This document shows, piece after piece, positions 26,797 through 36,253 of a DNA stretch of 64,000 bases (positions within the stretch are counted from its first letter, which is position 1; each line of letters begins with the position of its first letter). The translations under genes were made by a program, and so were the position numbers. The notes beneath the pieces are model-generated. The model was given only the letters and a program-made list of their open reading frames with translations, ran no database searches and was not told the DNA's origin. Location: positions 1-64,000 of the forward strand of contig NZ_JANHLD010000003.1 in assembly GCF_028682455.1 (NCBI RefSeq). Direction: 5' to 3'. Source of the stretch: Pseudomonas putida (GTDB taxonomy: Bacteria; Pseudomonadota; Gammaproteobacteria; Pseudomonadales; Pseudomonadaceae).

Positions 26797-28719
26797 ATGA
26801 GTATTTTTAGCCACTTCCAACAACGTTTCGAGTCCACCCGTCAGGAAGAACTTTCGCTGCAGGAGTACCTTGAGCTCTGCAAGAGTGATCGCAGCGCTTA
26901 TGCCTCGGCGGCCGAACGCCTGTTGATGGCTATCGGCGAGCCAGAGCTGGTCGACACCTCAAACAACTCCAGGCTGTCGCGGATCTTCTCCAACAAGGTG
27001 ATCCGCCGCTACCCGGCATTCGAAGACTTCCACGGCATGGAGGAATGCATCGACCAGATCGTTTCTTACTTCCGCCATGCCGCACAAGGGCTGGAGGAGA
27101 AGAAACAGATTCTCTATCTCCTGGGTCCGGTGGGTGGCGGCAAGTCCTCCCTGGCCGAAAAACTCAAGCAACTCATGGAGAAAGTGCCCTTCTATGCCAT
27201 CAAGGGCTCGCCGGTCTTCGAATCGCCATTGGGGCTGTTCAATGCCGCCGAGGACGGCGCCATTCTCGAAGAAGACTTCGGCATCCCGCGTCGCTACCTC
27301 AACACCATCATGTCGCCTTGGGCGACCAAACGCCTGGCCGAGTTCGGGGGCGATATCAGCCAGTTCAAGGTGGTCAAGCTTTACCCGTCGATCCTCAACC
27401 AGATCGCCGTGGCCAAGACCGAACCAGGTGACGAGAACAACCAGGATATCTCGGCCTTGGTCGGTAAAGTCGATATCCGCAAGCTCGAGGAATACCCACA
27501 GAACGACGCCGACGCCTACAGTTACTCGGGCGCGCTGTGCCGGGCCAACCAGGGCCTGATGGAATTCGTCGAGATGTTCAAGGCTCCCATCAAGGTCCTG
27601 CACCCCCTGCTGACCGCCACCCAGGAAGGCAACTACAACAGTACCGAAGGCCTCGGTGCCATCCCCTATTCCGGGATCTTGCTGGCTCACTCCAACGAGT
27701 CGGAATGGCACAGCTTCCGCAACAACAAGAACAACGAGGCGTTCATCGACCGTATCTACATCGTCAAGGTGCCTTACTGCCTGCGAGTCAGCGACGAGAT
27801 CAAGATTTACGACAAACTGTTGTTCAACAGCTCGCTGGCCAAGGCCCATTGCGCACCTGACACCCTGAAGATGCTCGCCCAGTTCACCGTGCTGTCACGG
27901 TTGAAAGAACCTGAAAACTCGAACATCTACTCGAAGATGCGCGTCTATGACGGTGAGAACCTCAAGGACACCGATCCAAAGGCCAAGTCGATCCAGGAGT
28001 ACCGCGACGCGGCCGGTGTCGATGAAGGGATGAACGGCCTTTCGACCCGCTTCGCGTTCAAGATCCTGTCCAAGGTGTTCAACTTCGACCCACACGAAAT
28101 TGCTGCCAACCCGGTACACCTGCTTTATGTGCTGGAGCAACAGATCGAACAGGAACAGTTCCCGGCAGAGGTGCGTGAGCGCTACCTGCGTTACCTCAAG
28201 GAGTATCTGGCACCGCGCTACATCGAGTTCATCGGCAAGGAAATCCAGACGGCCTACCTGGAGTCCTACAGCGAATACGGCCAGAACATCTTCGACCGTT
28301 ACGTGCTGTACGCCGACTTCTGGATCCAGGACCAGGAATACCGCGATCCGGAAACCGGGGAAATCCTCAACCGTATCGCCCTCAACGAGGAACTGGAGAA
28401 AATCGAGAAACCGGCAGGCATCAGCAATCCGAAGGATTTCCGCAACGAGATCGTCAACTTCGTCTTGCGCGCCCGGGCCAACAACAATGGCAAGAACCCG
28501 ACCTGGCTGAGCTACGAAAAGCTGCGGGTGGTGATCGAGAAGAAAATGTTCTCCAACACCGAAGACCTGCTGCCAGTCATCAGCTTCAACGCCAAGGCCA
28601 GCAAAGAAGATCAACAGAAACACAACGACTTCGTCACTCGGATGGTGGAACGCGGTTACACAGACAAACAAGTTCGGCTGCTCTCGGAATGGTACCTGCG
28701 CGTCAGAAAATCGCAGTGA
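26797..28719 (+). CDS. prkA: PrkA/YeaG serine protein kinase
   Basis: A 640-residue protein of the PrkA family: an N-terminal AAA-type domain with Walker A GPVGGGKSS near residue 110, and a C-terminal kinase-like domain. ILEEDFGIPRRYLN and the TEGLGAIPYSGILLAHSNE stretch are characteristic. I start at MSIFSHFQQRF, the family N terminus. In E. coli YeaG works with YeaH in stress and nitrogen-starvation responses; the partner gene follows here, then spoVR, the usual trio. Confidence 0.96.
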   Translation: MSIFSHFQQRFESTRQEELSLQEYLELCKSDRSAYASAAERLLMAIGEPELVDTSNNSRLSRIFSNKVIRRYPAFEDFHGMEECIDQIVSYFRHAAQGLEEKKQILYLLGPVGGGKSSLAEKLKQLMEKVPFYAIKGSPVFESPLGLFNAAEDGAILEEDFGIPRRYLNTIMSPWATKRLAEFGGDISQFKVVKLYPSILNQIAVAKTEPGDENNQDISALVGKVDIRKLEEYPQNDADAYSYSGALCRANQGLMEFVEMFKAPIKVLHPLLTATQEGNYNSTEGLGAIPYSGILLAHSNESEWHSFRNNKNNEAFIDRIYIVKVPYCLRVSDEIKIYDKLLFNSSLAKAHCAPDTLKMLAQFTVLSRLKEPENSNIYSKMRVYDGENLKDTDPKAKSIQEYRDAAGVDEGMNGLSTRFAFKILSKVFNFDPHEIAANPVHLLYVLEQQIEQEQFPAEVRERYLRYLKEYLAPRYIEFIGKEIQTAYLESYSEYGQNIFDRYVLYADFWIQDQEYRDPETGEILNRIALNEELEKIEKPAGISNPKDFRNEIVNFVLRARANNNGKNPTWLSYEKLRVVIEKKMFSNTEDLLPVISFNAKASKEDQQKHNDFVTRMVERGYTDKQVRLLSEWYLRVRKSQ

Positions 28720-28734
28720 CCGAGCTGTAAGTGG

Positions 28735-28791
28735 CAAGCCGCAAGCGCTATCCCAGGTACCCGCTGTCTACCTGGCAGGGCTTGCGGCTTG
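28735..28791. repeat. Nested inverted repeat between prkA and yeaH
   Basis: Outer arms CAAGCCGCAAGC (28735-28746) and GCTTGCGGCTTG (28780-28791) are perfect 12-bp complements. Inside them CCAGGTA (28753-28759) and TACCTGG (28769-28775) form a second stem. It resembles intergenic repeats scattered in Pseudomonas genomes and would fold into a long two-part hairpin in the mRNA between the two genes. Confidence 0.75.
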
Positions 28792-28822
28792 AAGCTTGAG
28801 TCTTCAGCTCCCGGAGGGGCCT

Positions 28823-30094
28823 ATGAGCTATGTGATCGACCGACGCCTGAACGGCAAGAACAAGAGCACGGTCAACCGCCAGCGCTTTTTGCGGCGTTAC
28901 CGTGACCACATCAAGAAAGCCGTCGAGGAGGCCGTAAGTCGCCGTTCCATTACCGATATGGAACATGGCGAGCAGATCAGCATACCCGGTCGCGATATCG
29001 ACGAGCCGGTGCTGCACCACGGCCGAGGCGGCAAGCAGACAGTCGTGCACCCGGGCAACAAGGAATTTACCGCCGGCGAACATATCGCCCGGCCACAAGG
29101 CGGTGGCGGAGGGGGTGGCCGCGGCAAGGCGGGGAACTCTGGCGAAGGCATGGACGAGTTCGTCTTCCAGATCACCCAGGAAGAGTTTCTCGAGTTCATG
29201 TTCGAAGACCTCGAACTGCCCAACCTGGTCAAGCGTCACCTGGCCGGTACCGATACCTTCAAGACCGTGCGCGCGGGTATCAGCAACGAAGGCAACCCGT
29301 CACGCATCAATATCATCCGCACCTTGCGTTCGGCCCATGCCCGACGAATCGCCCTGTCCGGCAGCAGTCGCGCCAAGTTGCGCGAAGCCCAGGAAGAACT
29401 GGCGCGCCTGAAGCGCGAAGAACCAGACAACTTCGGCGATATTCAGGAAATAGAAGCAGAAATCGAACGTTTGAGCGCACGGATCCACCGGGTGCCATTC
29501 CTCGATACCTTCGATCTCAAGTACAACCTGCTGATCAAGCAACCCAACCCCAGCTCCAAAGCGGTGATGTTCTGCCTGATGGACGTGTCTGGCTCCATGA
29601 CGCAGGCAACCAAGGACATCGCCAAGCGCTTCTTCATCCTGTTGTACCTGTTCCTCAAGCGTAACTACGACAAGATCGAAGTGGTGTTCATCCGTCACCA
29701 CACCAGCGCCCGCGAAGTCGACGAAGAGGAGTTTTTCTACTCCCGGGAAACCGGCGGCACCATCGTTTCCAGTGCCCTGAAGCTGATGCAGGAAATCATG
29801 GCAGAACGCTATCCCGCCAATGAATGGAACATCTACGCCGCGCAAGCCTCGGACGGCGACAACTGGAACGACGACTCGCCGATTTGCCGCGAGATCCTTA
29901 CCAAGCAAATCATGCCGTTCGTCCAGTACTACACTTACGTGGAGATCACTCCCCGCGAACATCAGGCATTGTGGTTCGAATACGAACGCATCGGCGAAGC
30001 CTTTGCCGATACGTTCGCCCAGCAGCAGCTGGTGTCGGCCGGCGATATCTATCCGGTCTTCCGTGAACTCTTCCAGCGCAGGTTAGTGACATGA
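28823..30094 (+). CDS. yeaH: YeaH family protein (DUF444, VWA-like)
   Basis: A 423-residue protein with a Gly-rich segment (about residues 90-105), a coiled region, and a C-terminal von Willebrand A-like domain whose metal site is DVSGSM. It is the functional partner of PrkA/YeaG. The start MSYVIDRRLNG follows a GGAGGGG ribosome-binding site. It overlaps spoVR by four bases (ATGA). Confidence 0.95.
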   Translation: MSYVIDRRLNGKNKSTVNRQRFLRRYRDHIKKAVEEAVSRRSITDMEHGEQISIPGRDIDEPVLHHGRGGKQTVVHPGNKEFTAGEHIARPQGGGGGGGRGKAGNSGEGMDEFVFQITQEEFLEFMFEDLELPNLVKRHLAGTDTFKTVRAGISNEGNPSRINIIRTLRSAHARRIALSGSSRAKLREAQEELARLKREEPDNFGDIQEIEAEIERLSARIHRVPFLDTFDLKYNLLIKQPNPSSKAVMFCLMDVSGSMTQATKDIAKRFFILLYLFLKRNYDKIEVVFIRHHTSAREVDEEEFFYSRETGGTIVSSALKLMQEIMAERYPANEWNIYAAQASDGDNWNDDSPICREILTKQIMPFVQYYTYVEITPREHQALWFEYERIGEAFADTFAQQQLVSAGDIYPVFRELFQRRLVT

Positions 30095-31653
30095 CCGCTA
30101 GAGAGCAGAAGCGCCAACCCATTTCCACCGGGTCCGAATGGACATTCGAACTGATCCAGGCCTATGACCGGGAAATCAGCCGCCTGGCCGAGCGCTATGC
30201 CCTGGACACCTACCCCAACCAGATCGAGGTGATCACGGCCGAACAGATGATGGACGCCTATGCATCCGTCGGCATGCCGTTGGGCTACCACCACTGGTCC
30301 TACGGCAAGCACTTCCTCAGTACCGAGAAGTCCTACAGCCGCGGCCAGATGGGCCTCGCCTATGAAATCGTGATCAACTCCGATCCCTGCATCGCCTACC
30401 TGATGGAAGAAAACACCATCTGCATGCAGGCCCTGGTAGTCGCCCACGCCTGCTATGGGCACAACAGCTTCTTCAAGGGCAATTACCTGTTCCGCACCTG
30501 GACCGATGCCAGCTCGATCATCGACTACCTGGTATTCGCCAAGCAGTACATCACCCAGTGCGAGGAGCGCCATGGCATCGACGCGGTCGAAGACCTGCTC
30601 GACTCCTGCCATGCCCTGATGAACTACGGCGTGGACCGCTACAAGCGGCCCTATCCGATTTCCGCCGAAGAGGAACGACGCCGGCAGAAGGAGCGTGAAG
30701 AACACCTGCAAAAGCAGATCAACGACCTCTGGCGCACCATCCCCAAGGGTGCCGACAAGAACAGCGAGCGCGACAATGCCCGCTTCCCGGCCGAACCCCA
30801 GGAAAACATCCTCTACTTCATCGAAAAACACGCACCGTTGCTCGAACCCTGGCAGCGGGAAATCGTGCGGATCGTGCGTAAGATCGCCCAGTACTTCTAT
30901 CCGCAACGCCAGACCCAGGTGATGAACGAAGGCTGGGCCACGTTCTGGCACTACACCTTGATGAATGACCTGTACGACGAAGGCCTGGTGACCGACGGCT
31001 TCATGATGGAGTTTTTGCAGTCGCACACCAGCGTGGTGTTCCAACCCGGCTTCGACAGCCCCTACTACAGCGGTATAAACCCCTATGCCCTGGGCTTTGC
31101 CATGTACCGCGACATCCGCCGCATGTGCGAGCACCCCACCGAGGAGGACCGCCGCTGGTTCCCCGATATCGCCGGCAGCGACTGGCTGTCGACCATCAAG
31201 TTCGCCATGAGCAGCTTCAAGGACGAAAGCTTCATCCTGCAGTACCTGTCACCCACCGTGATCCGCGACCTGAAGCTGTTCAGCATTCTCGATGACGACC
31301 AGCGCGAAGATCTGCTGGTACCAGCCATCCATGACGAAAGCGGTTATCGGATCATCCGTGAAACCCTGGCTGCCCAATACAACCTGGGGAACCGCGAGCC
31401 CAACGTGCAGATCTGGAGTATCGACCGACGCGGCGACCGCTCCCTGACCCTGCGCCACCAGCAACACGACCGCAAACCGCTGGGCGACTCCACCGAGGAA
31501 GTGCTCAAGCACCTGCACCGTCTCTGGGGCTTCGATATCCATCTGGAAACCCTCCAGGGCGACCAGGTGATGAAAACCCACCACGTTCCGCCCAAGGGCG
31601 AGCACAGCGAAGCTGAATACGGCCGCCTGGACCTGGCGGTCGTGCACCTCTAG
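30091..31653 (+). CDS. SpoVR family protein
   Basis: A 520-residue SpoVR/YcgB-type protein. Family blocks include HHWSYGKHF near residue 70, the NPDCIAYLMEENT-like region (here SDPCIAYLMEENT), AHACYGHNSFFK, and NEGWATFWHYTLMND. SpoVR is needed for spore cortex in Bacillus; in Gram-negative bacteria its biochemical job is unknown, but it is almost always found with PrkA and YeaH, as here. Confidence 0.95.
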   Translation: MTAREQKRQPISTGSEWTFELIQAYDREISRLAERYALDTYPNQIEVITAEQMMDAYASVGMPLGYHHWSYGKHFLSTEKSYSRGQMGLAYEIVINSDPCIAYLMEENTICMQALVVAHACYGHNSFFKGNYLFRTWTDASSIIDYLVFAKQYITQCEERHGIDAVEDLLDSCHALMNYGVDRYKRPYPISAEEERRRQKEREEHLQKQINDLWRTIPKGADKNSERDNARFPAEPQENILYFIEKHAPLLEPWQREIVRIVRKIAQYFYPQRQTQVMNEGWATFWHYTLMNDLYDEGLVTDGFMMEFLQSHTSVVFQPGFDSPYYSGINPYALGFAMYRDIRRMCEHPTEEDRRWFPDIAGSDWLSTIKFAMSSFKDESFILQYLSPTVIRDLKLFSILDDDQREDLLVPAIHDESGYRIIRETLAAQYNLGNREPNVQIWSIDRRGDRSLTLRHQQHDRKPLGDSTEEVLKHLHRLWGFDIHLETLQGDQVMKTHHVPPKGEHSEAEYGRLDLAVVHL

Positions 31654-31712
31654 TCCCCCTGCCCTCCGTTGCTGCCAGACAGGTTATCCTGTGGCATCAA
31701 CGGAGGTTTTTC

Positions 31713-32930
31713 ATGCAGATCTATAAAGTCGGGGGCGCCGTACGCGATCGCCTGCTCGGCCGCCCGGTCAGTGATATCGACTGGGTCGTGGTCGGTGCCA
31801 CGGCCGAACAAATGCAGGCGCTGGGCTACAGGCCCGTAGGGTCCGATTTTCCGGTGTTCCTTCACCCCAGAAGCGGTGAGGAATATGCTCTGGCGCGTAC
31901 CGAGCGCAAGAGCGGGCGCGGCTATGGTGGTTTCACGTTCCATGCAAGCCCCGAGGTCACCCTGGAAGAAGACCTGATCCGCCGCGACCTGACCATCAAC
32001 GCCATGGCCGAAGATGAGCACGGCAACGTAAGCGACCCGTACAACGGCCTCAAAGATCTTGAATCCCGCATTTTGCGCCACGTATCCCCGGCGTTCGCAG
32101 AAGATCCGCTACGCGTGCTACGCGTTGCCCGCTTTGCCGCGCGCTATGCCGGCCTGGGCTTCAGCGTCGCCCCGGAAACCATCGAACTGATGCGCGAGCT
32201 CAGCGAGTCAGGCGAGCTCCAGGCTCTCACCGCTGAACGCAGCTGGAAAGAAATTGCCCGCGCACTGATGGAAGATCACCCCCAGGTGTTCATCCAGGTA
32301 CTGCGCGAGTGTGGCGCCCTCAAGGAACTGCTACCGGAAGTCGATGCGCTGTTCGGTGTACCGCAACCTGCAGCCCACCATCCGGAAATCGACAGCGGCC
32401 TGCATACCCTCTCAGCCCTTCAACAAGCCGCCCAGCATCAACAGCCACTGACTGTGCGCTGGGCGTGCCTGCTGCATGATCTGGGCAAAGGCACCACGCC
32501 CGAAGCCGAATGGCCACGGCATATTGCCCATGAGCATCGCGGCTTGAAGCTGATCGAAGCCGTGAACCTGCGCTTCAAGGCGCCGCGTGATTGCCAGGAA
32601 CTGGCGATGCTGGTGGGCGAGTTCCACACTCACTGCCACCGAGCACTGGAACTCAAGGCCTCGACACTGCTTGAACTGCTACAGCGCTTCGATGTGTACC
32701 GTCGACCTCAACGCTTCGAAGAATTTATTTGCGCTTGCGAGATGGACGCACGCGGTCGCAAGGGGCTGGAGCAACGAGAATATCCACAGGCCGAATACCT
32801 GCGCGGCGCAGCGGCAGCAGCGCGGGCCGTACAGGTGCAACCGCTGGTTCAACAAGGACTGACCGGGCAAGCACTGGGAGAGGCGCTCAAGGGCGAGCGG
32901 CTGAAGGCGCTGAAAACCTACAAAGGGTAA
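31713..32930 (+). CDS. cca: CCA-adding tRNA nucleotidyltransferase
   Basis: A 405-residue class II enzyme that adds or repairs the CCA end of tRNAs. N-terminal polymerase head GGAVRDRLLGRPVSDIDWVVVG with the DxD pair, then EDLIRRDLTINAMA, and a C-terminal HD phosphohydrolase domain with HDLGKG. Length and order match the E. coli-type bifunctional form. A REP element follows it. Confidence 0.96.
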   Translation: MQIYKVGGAVRDRLLGRPVSDIDWVVVGATAEQMQALGYRPVGSDFPVFLHPRSGEEYALARTERKSGRGYGGFTFHASPEVTLEEDLIRRDLTINAMAEDEHGNVSDPYNGLKDLESRILRHVSPAFAEDPLRVLRVARFAARYAGLGFSVAPETIELMRELSESGELQALTAERSWKEIARALMEDHPQVFIQVLRECGALKELLPEVDALFGVPQPAAHHPEIDSGLHTLSALQQAAQHQQPLTVRWACLLHDLGKGTTPEAEWPRHIAHEHRGLKLIEAVNLRFKAPRDCQELAMLVGEFHTHCHRALELKASTLLELLQRFDVYRRPQRFEEFICACEMDARGRKGLEQREYPQAEYLRGAAAAARAVQVQPLVQQGLTGQALGEALKGERLKALKTYKG

Positions 32931-32937
32931 AAACATC

Positions 32938-32977
32938 GCGGGGCAAGCCCGCCCCTACAGGAGCGGGCTTGCCCCGC
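32938..32977. repeat. REP palindrome between cca and folK
   Basis: Perfect inverted arms GCGGGGCAAGCCCGC (32938-32952) and GCGGGCTTGCCCCGC (32963-32977) around CCCTACAGGA. It lies between the convergent genes cca and folK and probably ends both transcripts. Confidence 0.92.
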
Positions 32978-32983
32978 GGCCGC

Positions 32984-33493
32984 TCAAACATTGGTCAACT
33001 GCTGTCCACGCCACTCGAACGAAACCGGTGCCAGCACCTGATCAATCCGGGCCTCGGCCCACAGCTGGGACATGGTCTTCCCCACTCCCGAGTGCACCAA
33101 TTGCGGCGCAATCAGCGACAACGGCCATAGCACAAAGGCATTCTTGAGGATCTCGGCCCGGGGCAAGACCAACCCGTCAAAGCTGCCACACAGATCGTTG
33201 TACATCAGTACATCGATATCCAGCGGCAGGCCTTTGCGTTCTGGCGCATAACGACCATTGTCCGCCTCGATGAACTTGAGCCTCCGGTCCAGCTCCATCA
33301 GCGGCAGGTCGGTCAGCCCGGTGACCACCAGATTGAAGAAAGGACCACTTTTGATGCCTACCGCCTGGCTCTCGAACACCGCCGAACAACGCATGTCGTG
33401 GAGAAACCCGACCAGTGCATCAAGGCCCGCACACAAATGCCGCTCCCGCTCGACATTACTGCCAAGGCCAAGGCAAACCCTGTTCAGAGACAT
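32984..33493 (-). CDS. folK: 2-amino-4-hydroxy-6-hydroxymethyldihydropteridine diphosphokinase
   Basis: A 169-residue pyrophosphokinase of folate synthesis. It opens with RVCLGLGSNVERERHL and carries LPLDIDVLMYNDL, the metal-binding DxD motif. It overlaps folB by ten bases; FolB makes its substrate, so the two act in consecutive steps. Confidence 0.95.
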   Translation of the reverse strand: MSLNRVCLGLGSNVERERHLCAGLDALVGFLHDMRCSAVFESQAVGIKSGPFFNLVVTGLTDLPLMELDRRLKFIEADNGRYAPERKGLPLDIDVLMYNDLCGSFDGLVLPRAEILKNAFVLWPLSLIAPQLVHSGVGKTMSQLWAEARIDQVLAPVSFEWRGQQLTNV

Positions 33494-33837
33494 CCGCGCT
33501 CGATCTCCACGCCCACGCCAGTGGCCGCCGACACGGCGCCGGGCTTGGTCAGCTTCAGCTGAAGCCAGGGAATCTGGAATTCGCTCATCAGTACCGCGGC
33601 CAAACGCTCGGCAAAGGTTTCCACCAACTGGAACTGAGCCTCTTCGGCAAACGCCTGGATACGCGCAGACACACTGGCGTAATCCAGCGCCAGAGTCAGG
33701 TCGTCACCCGCCGCAGCCGGGCGGTTGTCCCAGGCAAAACGCAGGTCCAGACGCAGGCACTGGCGAATACCGCGCTCCCAGTCATAGGCACCGATAACGG
33801 TATCGACTTCCAGGCCTTCGATGAACACTCTGTCCAA
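33484..33837 (-). CDS. folB: Dihydroneopterin aldolase
   Basis: An enzyme of 117 residues that cuts dihydroneopterin to 6-hydroxymethyldihydropterin. DRVFIEGLEVDTVIGAYDWE and LDYASVSARI are typical. I start at a TTG (33837) because GGAGAG stands six bases upstream and the family sequence begins at this codon; an ATG eight codons earlier has no such support. Divergent from plsY. Confidence 0.92.
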   Translation of the reverse strand: MDRVFIEGLEVDTVIGAYDWERGIRQCLRLDLRFAWDNRPAAAGDDLTLALDYASVSARIQAFAEEAQFQLVETFAERLAAVLMSEFQIPWLQLKLTKPGAVSAATGVGVEIERGCL

Positions 33838-33911
33838 GCACTTCTCTCCACTGCACGACAAGGGCGACTGGCGCCGTTAGAATCAGGGCGTCCTCGCCCG
33901 GAATAGTTAGC

Positions 33912-34481
33912 ATGTTTTGGTTACTGGCACTGCTCGCCTACCTGCTCGGCTCGCTGTCCTTTGCCATCGTCCTGAGCCGCCTCAATGGCAGCCCGGACCC
34001 ACGCATGAGCGGTTCAGGCAATGCCGGTGCAACCAACATGCTGCGCTTGGCCGGCCGCAAGCTCGCGGTCCTGACCTTGCTTGGCGACCTGCTCAAGGGC
34101 CTTCTGCCCGTGTTGGTCGCCAGTGTTGCCGGGCTCGACCTGCAACAACAAGCCTGGATCGGCTTGTGCGCAGTGGTCGGCCACCTGTTCCCGATCTACT
34201 TCTGCTTTCGCGGCGGCAAAGGTGTCGCCACCGCCGCCGGCATGCTGCTGGGGCTTTACCCGCCAGCGGCACTGCTGGCCATCAGCGCCTGGCTGCTGAC
34301 CTTCTACCTGACCCGCACCAGCTCTTTGGCGGCGCTGATCGCCACACCGCTGACCCTACCATTGCTGGCCTGGCGCGAGCCCGAGGCACTGCTGCCGATC
34401 AGCGTACTGACCGTGCTGATCGTCTGGCGTCATCGCGGCAATCTACGCGACCTCTTTGCCGGTCGCGAACGACATTTCTGA
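33912..34481 (+). CDS. plsY: Glycerol-3-phosphate acyltransferase PlsY
   Basis: A 189-residue inner-membrane enzyme that acylates glycerol 3-phosphate from acyl-phosphate. Its three conserved motifs are seen: GSGNAGATNMLR, a GHLFPIYFCFRGGKGVAT block, and the C-terminal WRHRGNLRDL. Five membrane segments are predictable. It converges on tsaD. Confidence 0.95.
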   Translation: MFWLLALLAYLLGSLSFAIVLSRLNGSPDPRMSGSGNAGATNMLRLAGRKLAVLTLLGDLLKGLLPVLVASVAGLDLQQQAWIGLCAVVGHLFPIYFCFRGGKGVATAAGMLLGLYPPAALLAISAWLLTFYLTRTSSLAALIATPLTLPLLAWREPEALLPISVLTVLIVWRHRGNLRDLFAGRERHF

Positions 34482-34504
34482 ACCCACTGCATGAGCCACG
34501 CTCA

Positions 34505-35530
34505 TCACAGCGGCGACAACTGCTCCATCGGCCAGCGCGCCTGCACGCTGATAGCCAGGCTCTCCTGCTGCCCCGCCGCCAGGCGCTGACACCCGGCATA
34601 GGCAATCATTGCGCCATTGTCGGTGCAAAACTGCGGCCGCGCGTAGTAGACATTGCCCTTGAGGCCCGCGAGCATTTCTTCCAGCGAAGCCCGCAGTGCC
34701 TTGTTGGCACTGACGCCACCGGCGATCACCAAGCGCTTGAGGCCGGTTTGCTTCAGGGCGCGCTTGCACTTGATGGTCAAAGTTTCTACCACCGCCTGCT
34801 GGAAGGCCAGCGACACGTCGCAACGGGTTTGCTCGCCGTCGTCTCCAGCTTTCTGGCACTGCTGCCAGGTGTTCAGGGCGAAGGTTTTCAGACCGCTGAA
34901 GCTGAAATCCAGGCCAGGACGGTCGGTCATCGGCCGAGGGAAAATAAAACGCCCCGGCACGCCCTGAGTCGCCAGGCGGGAGATTTCAGGCCCCCCCGGG
35001 TAGTTGAGCCCCATCAGCTTGGCGGTCTTGTCGAACGCTTCGCCCGCCGCATCATCAAGGGATTCGCCCAGCAGCTCGTAGCGACCAATACCGTCGACCC
35101 GTACCAACTGGGTATGACCGCCGGAGACCAGCAAGGCGACGAACGGGAACTCCGGAGGCTGCTCTTCGAGCATCGGCGCCAGCAGGTGGCCCTCCATGTG
35201 GTGCACCCCCAACGCCGGAATGCCCCAGGCGAAGGCCAACGCCTGGGCGCAGGAAGCGCCCACCAGCAGCGCCCCGACCAGCCCTGGGCCTGCGGTATAG
35301 GCAATGGCGTCGATCTCGGTAGCCACGCAGTCCGCCTCGGCCAGGACCTGGCGGATCAACGGCAGCATGCGCTTGACGTGATCGCGGGAGGCGAGCTCTG
35401 GCACCACGCCGCCATAGACGCGGTGCAGGTCGATTTGACTGAACAATGCATCGGCCAGAAGACCGCGCTCACTGTCGTATAATGCGACGCCGGTTTCGTC
35501 GCAGGATGTTTCCAATCCCAGTACTAGCAT
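34505..35530 (-). CDS. tsaD: tRNA t6A threonylcarbamoyltransferase subunit TsaD
   Basis: A 341-residue metalloprotein that transfers the threonylcarbamoyl group to A37 of ANN-decoding tRNAs, with TsaB and TsaE. The metal-binding histidines lie in GVHHMEGHLLAP near residue 110, and LETSCDETGVAL and LVSGGHTQLV are family signatures. Divergent from rpsU, the standard arrangement in gammaproteobacteria. Confidence 0.97.
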   Translation of the reverse strand: MLVLGLETSCDETGVALYDSERGLLADALFSQIDLHRVYGGVVPELASRDHVKRMLPLIRQVLAEADCVATEIDAIAYTAGPGLVGALLVGASCAQALAFAWGIPALGVHHMEGHLLAPMLEEQPPEFPFVALLVSGGHTQLVRVDGIGRYELLGESLDDAAGEAFDKTAKLMGLNYPGGPEISRLATQGVPGRFIFPRPMTDRPGLDFSFSGLKTFALNTWQQCQKAGDDGEQTRCDVSLAFQQAVVETLTIKCKRALKQTGLKRLVIAGGVSANKALRASLEEMLAGLKGNVYYARPQFCTDNGAMIAYAGCQRLAAGQQESLAISVQARWPMEQLSPL

Positions 35531-35617
35531 GGGTCTGCGCCTTGTGGAGGCTGAATTCGAAGCCGCGCATGATAGTCCCCACTCAGGGTGCCGACCAGCG
35601 GTTTTCGATCAGAGGCT

Positions 35618-35646
35618 TTGCATTCCGGCTGGCTAAGGGTTAACAT
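35618..35646 (+). promoter_or_regulatory. Probable sigma-70 promoter of rpsU
   Basis: TTGCAT and TAACAT separated by 17 bases lie about 90 bases before rpsU. The -10 overlaps an inverted repeat, AAGGGTT (35635-35641) against AACCCTT (35651-35657), which could be a regulator site or an early hairpin in the leader. Confidence 0.5.
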
Positions 35647-35732
35647 CCGCAACCCTTAAAAACCGACGTTCTCCAGTGCACAGTTTTGCCACGAGTTCGT
35701 TGACCCCCGGTAATGAATGAAGGTAGCTCTGG

Positions 35733-35948
35733 ATGCCAGCCGTCAAAGTTAAAGAGAATGAACCCTTCGACGTAGCTCTGCGTCGTTTCAAGCGCTCCTG
35801 CGAAAAAGCCGGTGTTCTGGCTGAAGTTCGTAGCCGCGAATTTTACGAGAAGCCGACTTCTGAGCGTAAGCGCAAAGCAGCAGCCGCTGTTAAACGTCAC
35901 GCCAAGAAAGTTCAGCGCGAACAGCGCCGCGCCGTTCGCCTGTACTAA
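35733..35948 (+). CDS. rpsU: 30S ribosomal protein S21
   Basis: A 71-residue basic protein ([20 protein letters not shown] ... RRAVRLY), full length for S21. First gene of the rpsU-dnaG-rpoD macromolecular synthesis operon. Confidence 0.98.
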
Positions 35949-35977
35949 TACAGACGTCCGACGCAAGCTTCTGCCTC

Positions 35978-35996
35978 GCCCGGCCCAAAGCCGGGC
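35978..35996 (+). terminator. Hairpin after rpsU
   Basis: GCCCGGC-CCAAA-GCCGGGC, a perfect 7-bp stem 30 bases after rpsU. There is no T tract, so it may be a partial (attenuating) terminator, like the one known between rpsU and dnaG in E. coli. The remaining part of the 305-base gap up to dnaG holds a second stem near 36020-36042 (CCTC..GACCC with GGGTC..GAGG) and no gene that I can support. Confidence 0.55.
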
Positions 35997-36253
35997 TGCC
36001 GGCAGTCGATGCTTGATCCTCAGACCCTTGGGTCCGAGGCGTCCCGTTGTTCTACAGCGCGGACAACCTGCCTGAATCGTCAGAACTGGCCTCAAACGCC
36101 AGCTGTGCGCGTCATTACTGACGAGCCTTCACCGGCTACCGACGAGCACGTCTTTCCGAATTTTGTGTTACGCCATTCGACATCGCTCGAACGCGCAGCC
36201 GTTCCTGCAGCATTAGCGATTACACTTGTTTATCGCCTGATGATGAGAGTGCC

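Noticed and set aside
35478..35483. TATAAT as the rpsU promoter
   Set aside because: It lies within the tsaD coding sequence (codons for Ala-Leu-Tyr) and has no matching -35; the TTGCAT/TAACAT pair nearer rpsU is better.
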